Shown here in pieces: positions 26,798-35,538 of a DNA stretch of 64,000 nt. Both the position numbers and the translations under genes were made by a program. The stretch comes from Anaerosolibacter carboniphilus (lineage in GTDB: Bacteria > Bacillota > Clostridia > Peptostreptococcales > Thermotaleaceae): assembly GCF_014205875.1 (NCBI RefSeq), contig NZ_JACHEN010000001.1, positions 398,543-462,542 of the forward strand. The letters are read 5' to 3'. The notes under the pieces are model-generated. The model did no database searches and was not told where the DNA came from. It saw only the letters and a program-made list of their open reading frames with translations. The number at the start of each line of letters is the position of its first letter. The first letter of the stretch is position 1.

Positions 26798-27210
26798 ATG
26801 GAATTAAACGAAATCATGAACGAACTAAAGTCCCTTGGTACAGAGCGTACGAAAAAAATTTACATTAGCAATGGTGCGAAAGAGCCTGTTTTTGGCGTAA
26901 CCATAAGCGCTATGAAGCCGATTTTTAAGAAAATAAAATACAACCAGCCTTTGGCAGAGCAGCTTTATGCAACAGGAAATTATGATGCCATGTATTTAGC
27001 TGGCATGATAGCGAAAAAGAATTAACAATGTCGGTTGGCATTTCATATTTGCCGCTCCATGAAGAAGCAAAGAAAGTTGCTCAAGAAGTAGGAAAGGTAA
27101 ATGTTTTTATGGGCAAAAACCTCTGTCAAACAAATGTTGCAACAGAATACATTCAAAATGCAGTTGATAAAGTAAAACCAGGTTTTAAACATAAAAATGT
27201 AAGATGTTAA
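26798..27210 (+). pseudogene. AlkD-like DNA alkylation repair gene with internal deletion
   Basis: The first 75 codons (ELNEIMNELKSLGTERTKKI ... AMYLAGMIAKKN, stop) match the N-terminus of HEAT-repeat AlkD-like glycosylases. After the stop, in the other frame position, comes the family's C-terminus (LPLHEEAKKVAQEVGKVNVF ... GFKHKNVRC). Roughly 90-100 central codons, including the base-excision region, are gone. AAGGAG precedes ATG 26798, so the 5' end is intact. Confidence 0.8.
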
Positions 27211-27289
27211 AGTATGGTGCCAGGCACTTGTTTTTTCTAGTCAGTTTGTCGATAAACATTATAAGTTTGTAGGAATGGGGAGTGAACAT

Positions 27290-27973
27290 ATGATTGAAAT
27301 TATTGCTACAACACCTGATGAGGCAATATGTATTGAAGCTTGTGGGGCAGACAGGATAGAACTTATCAGCGCTTTTTCTGAGGGCGGCCTGACTCCAAGC
27401 TATGGAATGATCGAGAAGGTTGTGCAGGCTGTCAAAATTCCTGTAAATGTTATGATAAGACCCCATGCTAAATCCTTCGTATATACAAAAGAAGAAATAG
27501 ATGTAATGAAAAAGGATATAACTGTAGTAAAAGAGTTAGGTGCAAACGGAGTGGTATTCGGGGTTCTGAATGAAAGAAGGGAAATATGTGAAGAAAGTAT
27601 TAAGGAATTGATAGAGCTTTGCAGCGGGTTAGACATAACCTTCCATAAGGCAATTGATGAACTGTCTGATATTGTATATGGGATAAAGTTACTTTCTAAA
27701 TATCCTCAGATAAAAACAGTGCTGACCTCTGGAGGAAAAGGAAGTATAATAGGAAATTCCTCTATCATAAAAGAGATGATAAAAAGCTCAGAGAACATAA
27801 ATGTCATGCTCGGAGGAGGACTGAACGTTGAAAATGCTAAACAAGTAATCCAAGAAACTGGAGCTTTGGAATATCACTTTGGGACTGCGGTGCGATATAA
27901 CAAATCTGTTTTTGGTGATATTGATAAGACGCGGCTTAAGGAGCTTATTGAAATATTGGGCAGTTTTAAATAA
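27290..27973 (+). CDS. cutC: CutC family protein
   Basis: 227 aa TIM barrel. Starts MIEIIATTPDEAICIEACGA, then DRIELISAFSEGGLTPSYG, IPVNVMIRPH, and near the end VMLGGGLNVENA and EYHFGTAVR, all hallmarks of CutC. The family was linked to copper homeostasis in Enterobacteria, but its biochemical role is unsettled. GGGGAG selects ATG 27290 over 27275. Confidence 0.9.
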   Translation: MIEIIATTPDEAICIEACGADRIELISAFSEGGLTPSYGMIEKVVQAVKIPVNVMIRPHAKSFVYTKEEIDVMKKDITVVKELGANGVVFGVLNERREICEESIKELIELCSGLDITFHKAIDELSDIVYGIKLLSKYPQIKTVLTSGGKGSIIGNSSIIKEMIKSSENINVMLGGGLNVENAKQVIQETGALEYHFGTAVRYNKSVFGDIDKTRLKELIEILGSFK

Positions 27974-28445
27974 ATGTTTCGTAAAGATATAGTATGGTGC
28001 TATGCATCAGAGTTATCTAGTTATTTGTATGTATAAATGCGACAAGGGACAGGTGCACTGTCCTTATTCTATTTTTAAAGGTAATATTGTGTGCTAGGCG
28101 CTAAAGTTATCCACTTATTAGCATGAACAGAAAAACCGCAGTTAGAGCGATATGGTAAACCGTATTACAAGTAAATGCGAAAACAATCCAGAAGAAAGAT
28201 ATACCAATATTTTCGAAGAAGCATCCATATATAATTTGTATGAGAAATGTTCTAATTCTCGAGAAGTAAAAATTATAGGGACTTGCGAATCATTTGCCCT
28301 ACGCACACTTCATCTGCATAGGGTTTTTATTGTGTTTATAGGAACCTTAACCTATAATATATTTGTAAAAAGTAGAAGTACCACACAAATAAATTCTATG
28401 CATATTCGTAGTATTTAAAGGCATAAAGCTAGGAGGGAGAAGTCC
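27974..28445. other. Intergenic region before the biosynthetic cluster
   Basis: Holds a cutC terminator (AAGGGACAG/CTGTCCTT, 28044-28065), a copy of the dispersed motif at 28131-28167, and a hairpin CCCTACGCA/TGCATAGGG followed by TTTTTAT (28297-28335) that may attenuate the operon starting at 28446. Confidence 0.5.
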
Positions 28446-29438
28446 ATGCAGCAAATAAAAATATTAGGCTCCGGAAAATATCTTCCCGCTCGAATCGTAA
28501 CCTCTGCTGAAATTGACAGGAAAATAGGTGTTGCAGAGGGTTGGTCGGAGAAAAAGTCAGGAGTTAAACATCGTCGCTTTGTGGAAAATGAAACTGCTTC
28601 CTATATGGGTAAAATGGCAATACTGGATGCCCTGGAAGATGCAGGGCTGAATTGTAATGATATTGACTGCATCATCGGGGCCAGCGGGTCGATGGAGCAG
28701 CCAATCCCGTGCAATGCTGCTCTGATACAGGAAGAGCTGGGCTTGGAGGACTCGGGTATACCTTGTTTCGATGTGAACTCTACCTGTCTAAGCTTTGTTG
28801 TGGGCCTAGATATGGCTGCATATCTGATTGAAGGAGGCAGGTATAGAAATATTGTTTTGGTTTCCAGTGAAATATCCTCCATAGGGCTTAACTGGGAACA
28901 AAATGAAAGTAGTGCATTGTTCGGTGATGGAGCTGCTGCTTTCATCATTGGAAAAAGCAAGCCGGAGGAGAGCAGCAGAATCATAACTTCAAGATTGGAA
29001 ACCTACAGCAAAGGTGCACATCTGTCCGAAATTCGTGGAGGGGGAAGCAAGTATCACCCCAGGGAGCATTCTGAGCAGACGAAAGGTGAATTCCTTTTTG
29101 ATATGGATGGACAAGCTATTTTCAAGATGACAAGCAAGCTGATTGAAGGTTTTATCCACAGGTTATTTGAAACCTGTAACTTGCGAATGAAGGATATGAG
29201 AATGGTGATTCCCCATCAAGCCAGCAAAGTGGCTATGAACCTGGTCAGGAAACGCCTGGGCATAGATGAGGGCAGATTTATGACTATTATCGAGAACCAT
29301 GGGAATGTCATTGCTGCCTCAATCCCTTTGGCACTTCATGAAGCGATAAAACAGAACAGGATACAAAGAGGGGATACTGTTATGTTATTGGGAACATCTG
29401 CAGGGCTTTCAATAGGTGGGATGATCTTTGAGTACTAA
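28446..29438 (+). CDS. Beta-ketoacyl synthase III (FabH/OleA-like), cluster gene 1
   Basis: 330 aa thiolase-fold condensing enzyme. Catalytic residues are all present: Cys114 in DVNSTCLSF, His257 in VIPHQASK, Asn287 in NHGNVIAASIPLAL. Such enzymes decarboxylatively condense acyl-CoA or acyl-ACP starters, or in OleA join two acyl-CoAs. AGGAGGGAG is upstream of ATG 28446. It heads six overlapping genes with no fab genes nearby, so a specialised pathway is more likely than primary fatty acid synthesis. Confidence 0.88.
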   Translation: MQQIKILGSGKYLPARIVTSAEIDRKIGVAEGWSEKKSGVKHRRFVENETASYMGKMAILDALEDAGLNCNDIDCIIGASGSMEQPIPCNAALIQEELGLEDSGIPCFDVNSTCLSFVVGLDMAAYLIEGGRYRNIVLVSSEISSIGLNWEQNESSALFGDGAAAFIIGKSKPEESSRIITSRLETYSKGAHLSEIRGGGSKYHPREHSEQTKGEFLFDMDGQAIFKMTSKLIEGFIHRLFETCNLRMKDMRMVIPHQASKVAMNLVRKRLGIDEGRFMTIIENHGNVIAASIPLALHEAIKQNRIQRGDTVMLLGTSAGLSIGGMIFEY

Positions 29439-30609
29439 TACATTAAACATTTTAATTACAGGGGGGCGAGCTCCTGTCGCATTGGATTTGGCGAGGAACC
29501 TTCATGCATCGGAACACAGCATCTATATTGCAGAGAGTCTCAAGACAAATTTGTGCAGGCATTCAAAGTCTGTGACAAAAAGTTTTTTGGTTTCAAAACC
29601 CAACACGGATGAGAGAAGCTTTATATCTGAGATTATACAATTGATAAATGACTATGGAATCAGCTTATTGATCCCAACTTGTGAAGAAACGTTCTATATC
29701 TCCAAATATAAGGAGAAGATAGAGCAAGCTACCAATGCCAAATTGTTTGTCGATGAGCTTGAGAAATTGAAAGTGCTACACAATAAGTATACTTTCATTC
29801 AAAAAGTAAAGGAATGCGGATTAAGCACTCCCGCAACTTTTATGGTAGATTCCCAGGAAGGTCTTCTTAATGTGCTCGGCAGCAGCTTTGCGTATAAAAC
29901 AAAGCTGGTATTGAAACCTGTATATTCTCGTTTCGGCTCAAAGGTAAAGATATTTGAGAATACAAAGGATACTGCTTTTAAAATAATTATAAGTGAAAGC
30001 AATCCTTGGGTTATTCAAAGGTATATTGAAGGTGAGCAAATATGCACCTATTCTATTTGTATTGGTGGAGAAATACGGGCATATTCTGCTTATAAGTCCA
30101 GCTTCAGGACTGGGATAGGTGCAAGCATAAACTTTGAGTCGGTTATGGACAGGGATATTTTTGATTGGGTATCCGATATTGTGAGGAAGCTTGATTTTAC
30201 AGGCCAGATTTCTTTTGATCTTATAAAGACCCAGGATGGAGGGATTTATCCGATTGAGTGTAACCCTAGGACTACAAGCGGTTTACATTTGGTATCTCGA
30301 AGATATGCATTGCAAGATGCATTTTTGAATATAAAATCAGAGACTGCCCTGGCAAGGGAAAATGAGAAAGCAATGCTTCTTTTGCCAATGTTTCTTTTTG
30401 GTGGGTTTAATATCAGAAAACTGTCAGATATCAGGAAGTGGTTTGCGGTAATCAGAGACTCAAAAGAGGTTGTATTTAGTTTCGGAGATATGAAGCCTTT
30501 TTTAAATCAGGTTAATTCGTTTATCAATTTGGTTTATATTTCAATAAGAAAAGGCATTTCTATAACGGAAGCTTCCACATGTGATATAGAATGGAATGGT
30601 GATTTATGA
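29428..30609 (+). CDS. ATP-grasp ligase-like protein, cluster gene 2
   Basis: 393 aa. The N-terminal ~100 residues form a Rossmann-like pre-ATP-grasp domain (NILITGGRAPVALDLARNLH). The ATP-grasp core has LVLKPVYSRFGSKV (~residue 155), WVIQRYIEGEQICTYSIC, and metal ligands in GQISFDLIK and YPIECNPRTTSGLHL. The family joins a carboxylate to an amine or thiol through acyl phosphate. The TTG start overlaps the ketosynthase end by 11 bp. Confidence 0.85.
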   Translation: MSTNTLNILITGGRAPVALDLARNLHASEHSIYIAESLKTNLCRHSKSVTKSFLVSKPNTDERSFISEIIQLINDYGISLLIPTCEETFYISKYKEKIEQATNAKLFVDELEKLKVLHNKYTFIQKVKECGLSTPATFMVDSQEGLLNVLGSSFAYKTKLVLKPVYSRFGSKVKIFENTKDTAFKIIISESNPWVIQRYIEGEQICTYSICIGGEIRAYSAYKSSFRTGIGASINFESVMDRDIFDWVSDIVRKLDFTGQISFDLIKTQDGGIYPIECNPRTTSGLHLVSRRYALQDAFLNIKSETALARENEKAMLLLPMFLFGGFNIRKLSDIRKWFAVIRDSKEVVFSFGDMKPFLNQVNSFINLVYISIRKGISITEASTCDIEWNGDL

Positions 30610-31604
30610 AAGTGTTAATTACAGGCGGAACTGGTTTTCTGGGGAAAAGGCTGGCCTTGAGGCTATGTAAATTGGACTACGAAGTAACTGTGATCGGAAG
30701 AAATGAAGCAGCTGGAGCCGAACTTGAGAAAAATGATATAAGATTTGTTTCCTGCGACCTCAGGGATGAGCAGAAACTGATAAGTGTATGCGAGGGCAAG
30801 GATTATGTCTTCCACTGCGGGGCATTATCATCGCCGTGGGGAAGGTATAAGGATTTCTATAATATCAATGTCGGTGGCACAAAAAATGTTATCGAGGGCT
30901 GTAAAAAACATAGTGTCAGAAGGTTGATACATGTTTCCACACCTAGTATTTATTTTGATATGACAGACAGGCGGAATATTTCCGAAAGTGATAAATTGCC
31001 TGAAAAGCCGGTAAATGATTATGCAAAAACAAAACTGCAGGCTGAATATGAAATAGATAAAGCACATGAAGAAGGACTGGCGGTGATTACAATCAGACCG
31101 AGAGCACTATTCGGACCTGGAGACACAAGCATCATACCAAGGCTGATAAGAGCCAACGACAAGTTCGGAGTGCCTCTGATAGATGGGGGGAGAGCCTTTG
31201 TGGACGTTACGTATATAGAGAATGTTGTAGACGCCCTGTTGCTATGCAAGGACTCAGACAGCAATACCCTAGGGAAGAAATATAATATCACTAATGGAGA
31301 ACCGATGTATTTTGCAGATATATTGAAGCTAGTGTTTGACAAACTAGGCTATCCGTTTCATCCAAAAGTACTTTCGTTTAAGCAGGCTTATAGAATCTCA
31401 GGGGCTATGGAGCTTATATACAGGACCGTTTTGCTTGGCAAAGAGCCTGTACTCACAAGATATACGGTAGGAGTGCTTTCAAAAAGCCAGACTTTGAATA
31501 TAGATGCTGCTAAAAAGGACTTGGGATACAGACCCAGGATTAGCATCGTTGAAGGGGTGGATGAATTTGCAAAGTGGTGGAGTGAGATAAGTAGTGATAA
31601 ATAG
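30606..31604 (+). CDS. Extended SDR / NAD-dependent epimerase-like reductase, cluster gene 3
   Basis: 332 aa. Cofactor loop GGTGFLG at residues 7-13; catalytic Ser/Tyr/Lys in STPSIYFD and NDYAKTK (YxxxK); FVDVTYIENV near residue 200. It resembles 3-beta-HSD/OleD-like proteins that reduce 3-keto groups. ATG overlaps the previous stop (ATGA). With a ketosynthase upstream, a beta-keto intermediate is a plausible substrate. Confidence 0.85.
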   Translation: MKVLITGGTGFLGKRLALRLCKLDYEVTVIGRNEAAGAELEKNDIRFVSCDLRDEQKLISVCEGKDYVFHCGALSSPWGRYKDFYNINVGGTKNVIEGCKKHSVRRLIHVSTPSIYFDMTDRRNISESDKLPEKPVNDYAKTKLQAEYEIDKAHEEGLAVITIRPRALFGPGDTSIIPRLIRANDKFGVPLIDGGRAFVDVTYIENVVDALLLCKDSDSNTLGKKYNITNGEPMYFADILKLVFDKLGYPFHPKVLSFKQAYRISGAMELIYRTVLLGKEPVLTRYTVGVLSKSQTLNIDAAKKDLGYRPRISIVEGVDEFAKWWSEISSDK

Positions 31605-32430
31605 AATAATAATAATGCATGCAGGCTATTGCACCCACCCTGAAAGGATAGTAGCCCAAGGCGGGAGATGGAAAAGTATAAAGTTCCCTGCAATATTTGC
31701 TTTTTTTGAGCATGAGTTTTATGGCAATATTCTCTTCGATACAGGATACTCTGAGAGCTTTTATGCTGAGACCTCCAGGCTCCCATTCAAAATATACGCA
31801 AAGCTTACCCCGGTGTACCTAAAGAAGGGTGAGTGTGCAGCAGGCGTTCTGGAATCCCATGGCATAAGGCCCGGGAACATAGACTACATTATTCTTTCAC
31901 ATTTTCATGCAGACCATATTGGTGGCTTGAAGGATTTTAAAAAGGCCAGATTTATTTATAATCCTATAGCCTATGCGGGCTTAATGGGCAAAACTAAGTT
32001 CACAGCTTTGCGGAAAGGCTTTCTGAGAGGGTTAGTGCCTGAAGACTTTGAAGAAAGGTCGTTAGTACCAGAAGAAAAAATGAAAGTAGATATTTCAGGT
32101 CAGCTTAGCCCTTTCTCTTGCGGATACGATTTATTTGGTGACGGAAGTATTATTCTGGTTGATCTGCCGGGGCATACGAAAGGTCAGCTTGGAGCCCTTG
32201 TGAGGGACAAGGAGGGTAGACGTGTTTTTTTTGTTGCGGATGCAGTATGGCAGAGCAAAGCCTATAAAGAGCTTATCCGGCCTAGCAGAATCGCAAATAT
32301 CATTATGGATAATTGCGATGAATATATGAAAACGCTTGGACGCATACACGAAGTTTATAAACAAAGGCCTGAGATAAAAATAATTCCTTCTCATTGCATG
32401 GAAGAATTGGAGGGAGAATTTCATGGATAA
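31594..32430 (+). CDS. MBL-fold metallohydrolase, cluster gene 4
   Basis: 278 aa. Metal motif SHFHADHIGG at about residue 102, further ligands in LPGHTKGQLG, VADAVW and PSHCME. The layout is close to AHL-lactonase-like MBL proteins, which open lactones, but thioesterase activity is equally possible. The GTG at 31594 overlaps the SDR gene by 11 bp; a later ATG at 31615 has no ribosome site. Confidence 0.83.
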   Translation: MINRIIIMHAGYCTHPERIVAQGGRWKSIKFPAIFAFFEHEFYGNILFDTGYSESFYAETSRLPFKIYAKLTPVYLKKGECAAGVLESHGIRPGNIDYIILSHFHADHIGGLKDFKKARFIYNPIAYAGLMGKTKFTALRKGFLRGLVPEDFEERSLVPEEKMKVDISGQLSPFSCGYDLFGDGSIILVDLPGHTKGQLGALVRDKEGRRVFFVADAVWQSKAYKELIRPSRIANIIMDNCDEYMKTLGRIHEVYKQRPEIKIIPSHCMEELEGEFHG

Positions 32431-33748
32431 TTTGGGATTACTGTTATGGAGTTATTATAAATATAAGCACCTGTATCGTTTTAAATCGAGGAAGCAGCTG
32501 GAGCAGTGGCAAAACAGGAAAATAAGAAGCTTTATGGAGAGGATAGTTCCAAAGTCCAGGTATTACAGTAAGCTGTATGCCGGCTTGGATATCGGTAATT
32601 GGCAGGAGTTTCCTATGATCAATAAGCAGAGTATGATGGATAATTTTTCTGATCTGAATACCTACGGCATTGAGAAGGAAGAGGCAATGAAAGTTGCTTT
32701 TGAGGCAGAGAAAAGCAGGGATTTTTCTCCTCAAATAAGGGATGTCACAGTGGGTCTTTCTTCAGGGACCTCCGGCAACAGGGGGCTGTTCCTGGCAAGC
32801 CCATCAGAGAGGGCTACCTGGGCTGGTGCGATTTTGGCAAAGGCTTTGCCGGACGGAATATTTGTTAAGGAGAGAATTGCATTTTTTCTGAGGGCAAACA
32901 GTAATCTATATGAAGCGGTTGATTCAAGCAGGATAAGCTTCAAGTTCTTTGACTTATTGAAGCCTATTGATGAGCAAGTGGATGAATTGAACAAATACCA
33001 GCCATCCATCCTAGTTGCTCCTCCCTCTATGCTGAGAATACTGGCTGAGCGGGTCGAGGACAAGTCGCTTATAATAAGCTGCAAAAAAGTGATATCTGTC
33101 GCAGAGGTTTTGGAGAAAATTGACAATGAATTCATAAGAGAAACATTTAATCAGACTGTTCATCAGGTGTATCAAGCTACAGAAGGTTTTTTGGCAACTA
33201 CATGCAGGAATGGTACGCTGCATCTCAATGAGGATATAGTCTGCGTTCAGAAAGAATATATAGATAAAGCATCAGGAAGGTTCATCCCAATCATAACGGA
33301 TTTTTCAAGGACAACACAGCCGATCCTCCGATACAGGCTGAATGATATTCTCATCGAGAAAAGGGAAAAGTGTTCATGTGGTTCATGTTTTACTGCTATT
33401 GAGGCTATCGAAGGCAGGACGGATGATATATTTTACGCAAAGGCGAAAGACTCCGATAAGATGGTTGGAATTTTTCCGGATTTCATCAGAAGAGAAGTAA
33501 TTATGACCTCTCCACAAATATCAGAGTACAAGGTCAACCAGGTGAGTACAGTACAGCTTGAAGTTTATCTGAAGCTTGAAGACGGAGTTGATACAGATAT
33601 CATAAAAAGCATGCTGTCCAAGAATCTGAAAAAGCTATTTGATGACTATAATTGTTGTGTCCCGCAGATAAAATTTATTGACAGGTACGAGCCTGTAAAA
33701 GGAAATAAGCTGAGAAGGATAGAAAGGAAATTTGACATTGGACCTTAA
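32423..33748 (+). CDS. Adenylate-forming enzyme, F390 synthetase/PaaK-like, cluster gene 5
   Basis: 441 aa. P-loop-like SSGTSGNRG at residue ~113, a VYQATEG adenine motif near 250, and YRLNDILIEK near 312. The compact size and a Cys-rich CSCGSC before the hinge match the PaaK/F390-synthetase-related clade of the ANL superfamily. Such enzymes make acyl-adenylates and pass them to CoA or another nucleophile. It overlaps the MBL gene by 8 bp. Substrate unknown. Confidence 0.83.
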   Translation: MDNLGLLLWSYYKYKHLYRFKSRKQLEQWQNRKIRSFMERIVPKSRYYSKLYAGLDIGNWQEFPMINKQSMMDNFSDLNTYGIEKEEAMKVAFEAEKSRDFSPQIRDVTVGLSSGTSGNRGLFLASPSERATWAGAILAKALPDGIFVKERIAFFLRANSNLYEAVDSSRISFKFFDLLKPIDEQVDELNKYQPSILVAPPSMLRILAERVEDKSLIISCKKVISVAEVLEKIDNEFIRETFNQTVHQVYQATEGFLATTCRNGTLHLNEDIVCVQKEYIDKASGRFIPIITDFSRTTQPILRYRLNDILIEKREKCSCGSCFTAIEAIEGRTDDIFYAKAKDSDKMVGIFPDFIRREVIMTSPQISEYKVNQVSTVQLEVYLKLEDGVDTDIIKSMLSKNLKKLFDDYNCCVPQIKFIDRYEPVKGNKLRRIERKFDIGP

Positions 33749-34886
33749 AGTTGAATTATTTGATGAAAGCAATATAGATCAGATCAAATGGCCAAGAGGC
33801 TATGATGGTGAATATGCTAGGAACTATCTGATACCGCTTATAAAAGAAGGGACAGACAGGTATATAAATAATATAAAGACAAAGCTAATGATATTGAGCA
33901 TTGATAATATTTTACTACCTATCACAATCAACGAGTCAGAATATGATAACTCCTATGTATGTTCGCCATATACGCATTATGTTTCATATTCAATAGAGGA
34001 GTTAAAAGAGCTTAAAGAGCCAAAGCTTGAAAGCGGTTTCAGGTTTGTACTGAATATCCTGGGCAGTCTTCTAAAAGCTGGAAAGGTTAATAAGACCATA
34101 CATGTGAATAATTGGCTTGTGTCAACGAATTTATATGCAACAATGACCAAGGAACAAGTGCAGGAAGTTACAGGATTTTTATCTCGTCGTTTTCCAGGAT
34201 ATACGATTGTGTTCAGGTCTTTGAACCAATTTACGAACAGTAGTATTTTTGATTCCTTTGGTGATTTGGGCTTTGAAATGATAGCCAGCAGGAGAGCATA
34301 TATTTTTGATCCACATAAAGAACTTAACTCCAAAGCACGGCATATTTTAAAAAAAGATAGAAAAGTGCTGGAGGACAGCGATTATGTTTGGGTTGATGCA
34401 GGTGGGATAAGTTCGGATGATATAGATCGATTACTAAGCCTATATAATCAGCTGTACTTGGATAAATATTCGTATTTGAATCCACAGTTCAGCAGGGAAT
34501 TCATAAAATTAGCCCTTAACTCCAAGATATTGGAACTTTTTGCATTGAAGGATAGCGAAGAAATAAAGGGTACTATTGGTTTTTTTCATAGAAATGGTGT
34601 GATGACTACTCCTTTCTTCGGATATGACTTGAAGGTTTCCAAGGAAGCGGGTTTATATAGGATATTATCATTGAAGCTGATGGAAGAAGCTCGAAGCAGG
34701 AATCTGATATTGCATCAGAGCTCTGGGGCAGGAGAGTTTAAAAAATGTAGAGGTGGAGTCCCTGTAGTTGAATACAGCGCTGTATATATCAAGCAGCTGC
34801 CATTATTTCGTAAAGCAGTGTGGAAAATGCTGAGTATAATCACTAATAAAATTGCAATGCCTATAATAATTGAGAAAGGACTATGA
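33738..34886 (+). CDS. GNAT/FemAB-like acyltransferase, cluster gene 6
   Basis: 382 aa. The C-terminal part (HKELNSKARHILKKDRKVLE ... GTIGFFHRNGVMTTPFFGYD ... HQSSGAGEFKKCRGG) looks like the BioF2/GNAT acyl-CoA N-acyltransferase fold. The N-terminal half is not assigned. Two TTG codons compete (33732 and 33738); AAAGGA favours 33738. The gene overlaps the previous one by 11 bp and ends the operon. It probably acylates an amine on the pathway product. Confidence 0.65.
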   Translation: MDLKVELFDESNIDQIKWPRGYDGEYARNYLIPLIKEGTDRYINNIKTKLMILSIDNILLPITINESEYDNSYVCSPYTHYVSYSIEELKELKEPKLESGFRFVLNILGSLLKAGKVNKTIHVNNWLVSTNLYATMTKEQVQEVTGFLSRRFPGYTIVFRSLNQFTNSSIFDSFGDLGFEMIASRRAYIFDPHKELNSKARHILKKDRKVLEDSDYVWVDAGGISSDDIDRLLSLYNQLYLDKYSYLNPQFSREFIKLALNSKILELFALKDSEEIKGTIGFFHRNGVMTTPFFGYDLKVSKEAGLYRILSLKLMEEARSRNLILHQSSGAGEFKKCRGGVPVVEYSAVYIKQLPLFRKAVWKMLSIITNKIAMPIIIEKGL

Positions 34887-35208
34887 AGTTAGGTATTGCT
34901 GAGGCTAACGGATAATTTCTTAGAGTGGTCATTTGCAAGCTGTAATATTAACCTGACCTTTACCCGATTTGATGGACACATACCAAAGCTAGTATAGAAT
35001 CGATGATAAATGAGGGACATGATTTTGTCAAATGGATGGACAGTAAGAACTGTGACGATAAGTTATCAGCATAGTACGAGAATACAGTGGCGATAATCAA
35101 AGATGGGTCATTGATTTTAACTCAAAAATAAAGAAAGAACACTCGGTCTATTTATCCATATTTGTAGAGGTATAGAAAACAATACATTGGCTTAATATTA
35201 GTTGAAAA
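34887..35208. other. Gap after the biosynthetic cluster
   Basis: Only broken frames, for example SMINEGHDFVKWMDSKNC in the plus strand near 35000. No clear terminator or family. Confidence 0.3.
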
Positions 35209-35238
35209 TTGACAGAAATACGTTATTTATGATAAAAT
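35209..35238 (+). promoter_or_regulatory. Promoter of the mef-msr(D)-like operon
   Basis: TTGACA, 18-bp spacer, TAAAAT with an extended TGA. Transcription should start about 35245, ~30 nt before the leader peptide. Confidence 0.75.
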
Positions 35239-35277
35239 AATTTGAAATCTAGTGAATTAAAGGAGGACATTCTATCT

Positions 35278-35301
35278 ATGTATTCTGTACGTTTAAGATA
35301 A
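35278..35301 (+). CDS. Leader peptide MYSVRLR
   Basis: ATG at 35278 has AAAGGAGG upstream and encodes seven residues ending Arg-Leu-Arg, then TAA. Known macrolide-sensing leaders, including the one before mef(E) (MTASMRLR), use an R/K-x-R/K motif at which the drug-bound ribosome stalls. Here it precedes alternating hairpins and a mef-like gene, so induction by anti-attenuation is the likely role. Confidence 0.8.
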   Translation: MYSVRLR

Positions 35302-35316
35302 GCTGGCAATAAAAAA

Positions 35317-35347
35317 GTGGTAAAAACATCCACGATAGTGGGCTTTT
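35317..35347 (+). promoter_or_regulatory. Alternative hairpins of the mef attenuator
   Basis: CCAC at 35330-35333 can pair either with GTGG at 35317-35320 or with GTGG at 35338-35341; the second form is followed by GCTTTTTTG. This is a terminator/antiterminator pair, though with short stems. Confidence 0.55.
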
Positions 35348-35449
35348 TTGTTGTGCTTATTTTGCGAATAGAGACATGGATACGGGTGAAGTATAGTCAT
35401 TTGAGGCTATATGTCTTTCTCCACGTCTTTTTAACGTTGGTATGCAGAC

Positions 35450-35494
35450 TAAAGCCCGCATTGCGGATTTTAGCCTGCATTTTTTATTGCCTAA
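35450..35494 (+). terminator. Second attenuator hairpin before mef
   Basis: CTAAA-GC-CCGC pairs with GCGG-A-TTTTAG around ATT, followed by CCTGCATTTTTT, 45 bp before the ATG. Confidence 0.65.
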
Positions 35495-35538
35495 AGCCAG
35501 AATGAAACCAACAATAAAAATGCAAGGAGAGAACAAAT

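Noticed and set aside
27217..27227. GTGCC-A-GGCAC hairpin followed by T run before cutC, as a terminator
   Set aside because: The loop would be one base; the stem cannot form as drawn. It may be a fragment of a common clostridial repeat.
28152..28418. 88-aa plus-strand ORF before the ketosynthase
   Set aside because: No ribosome site, low-complexity composition, and it overlaps a dispersed repeat and an attenuator-like hairpin.
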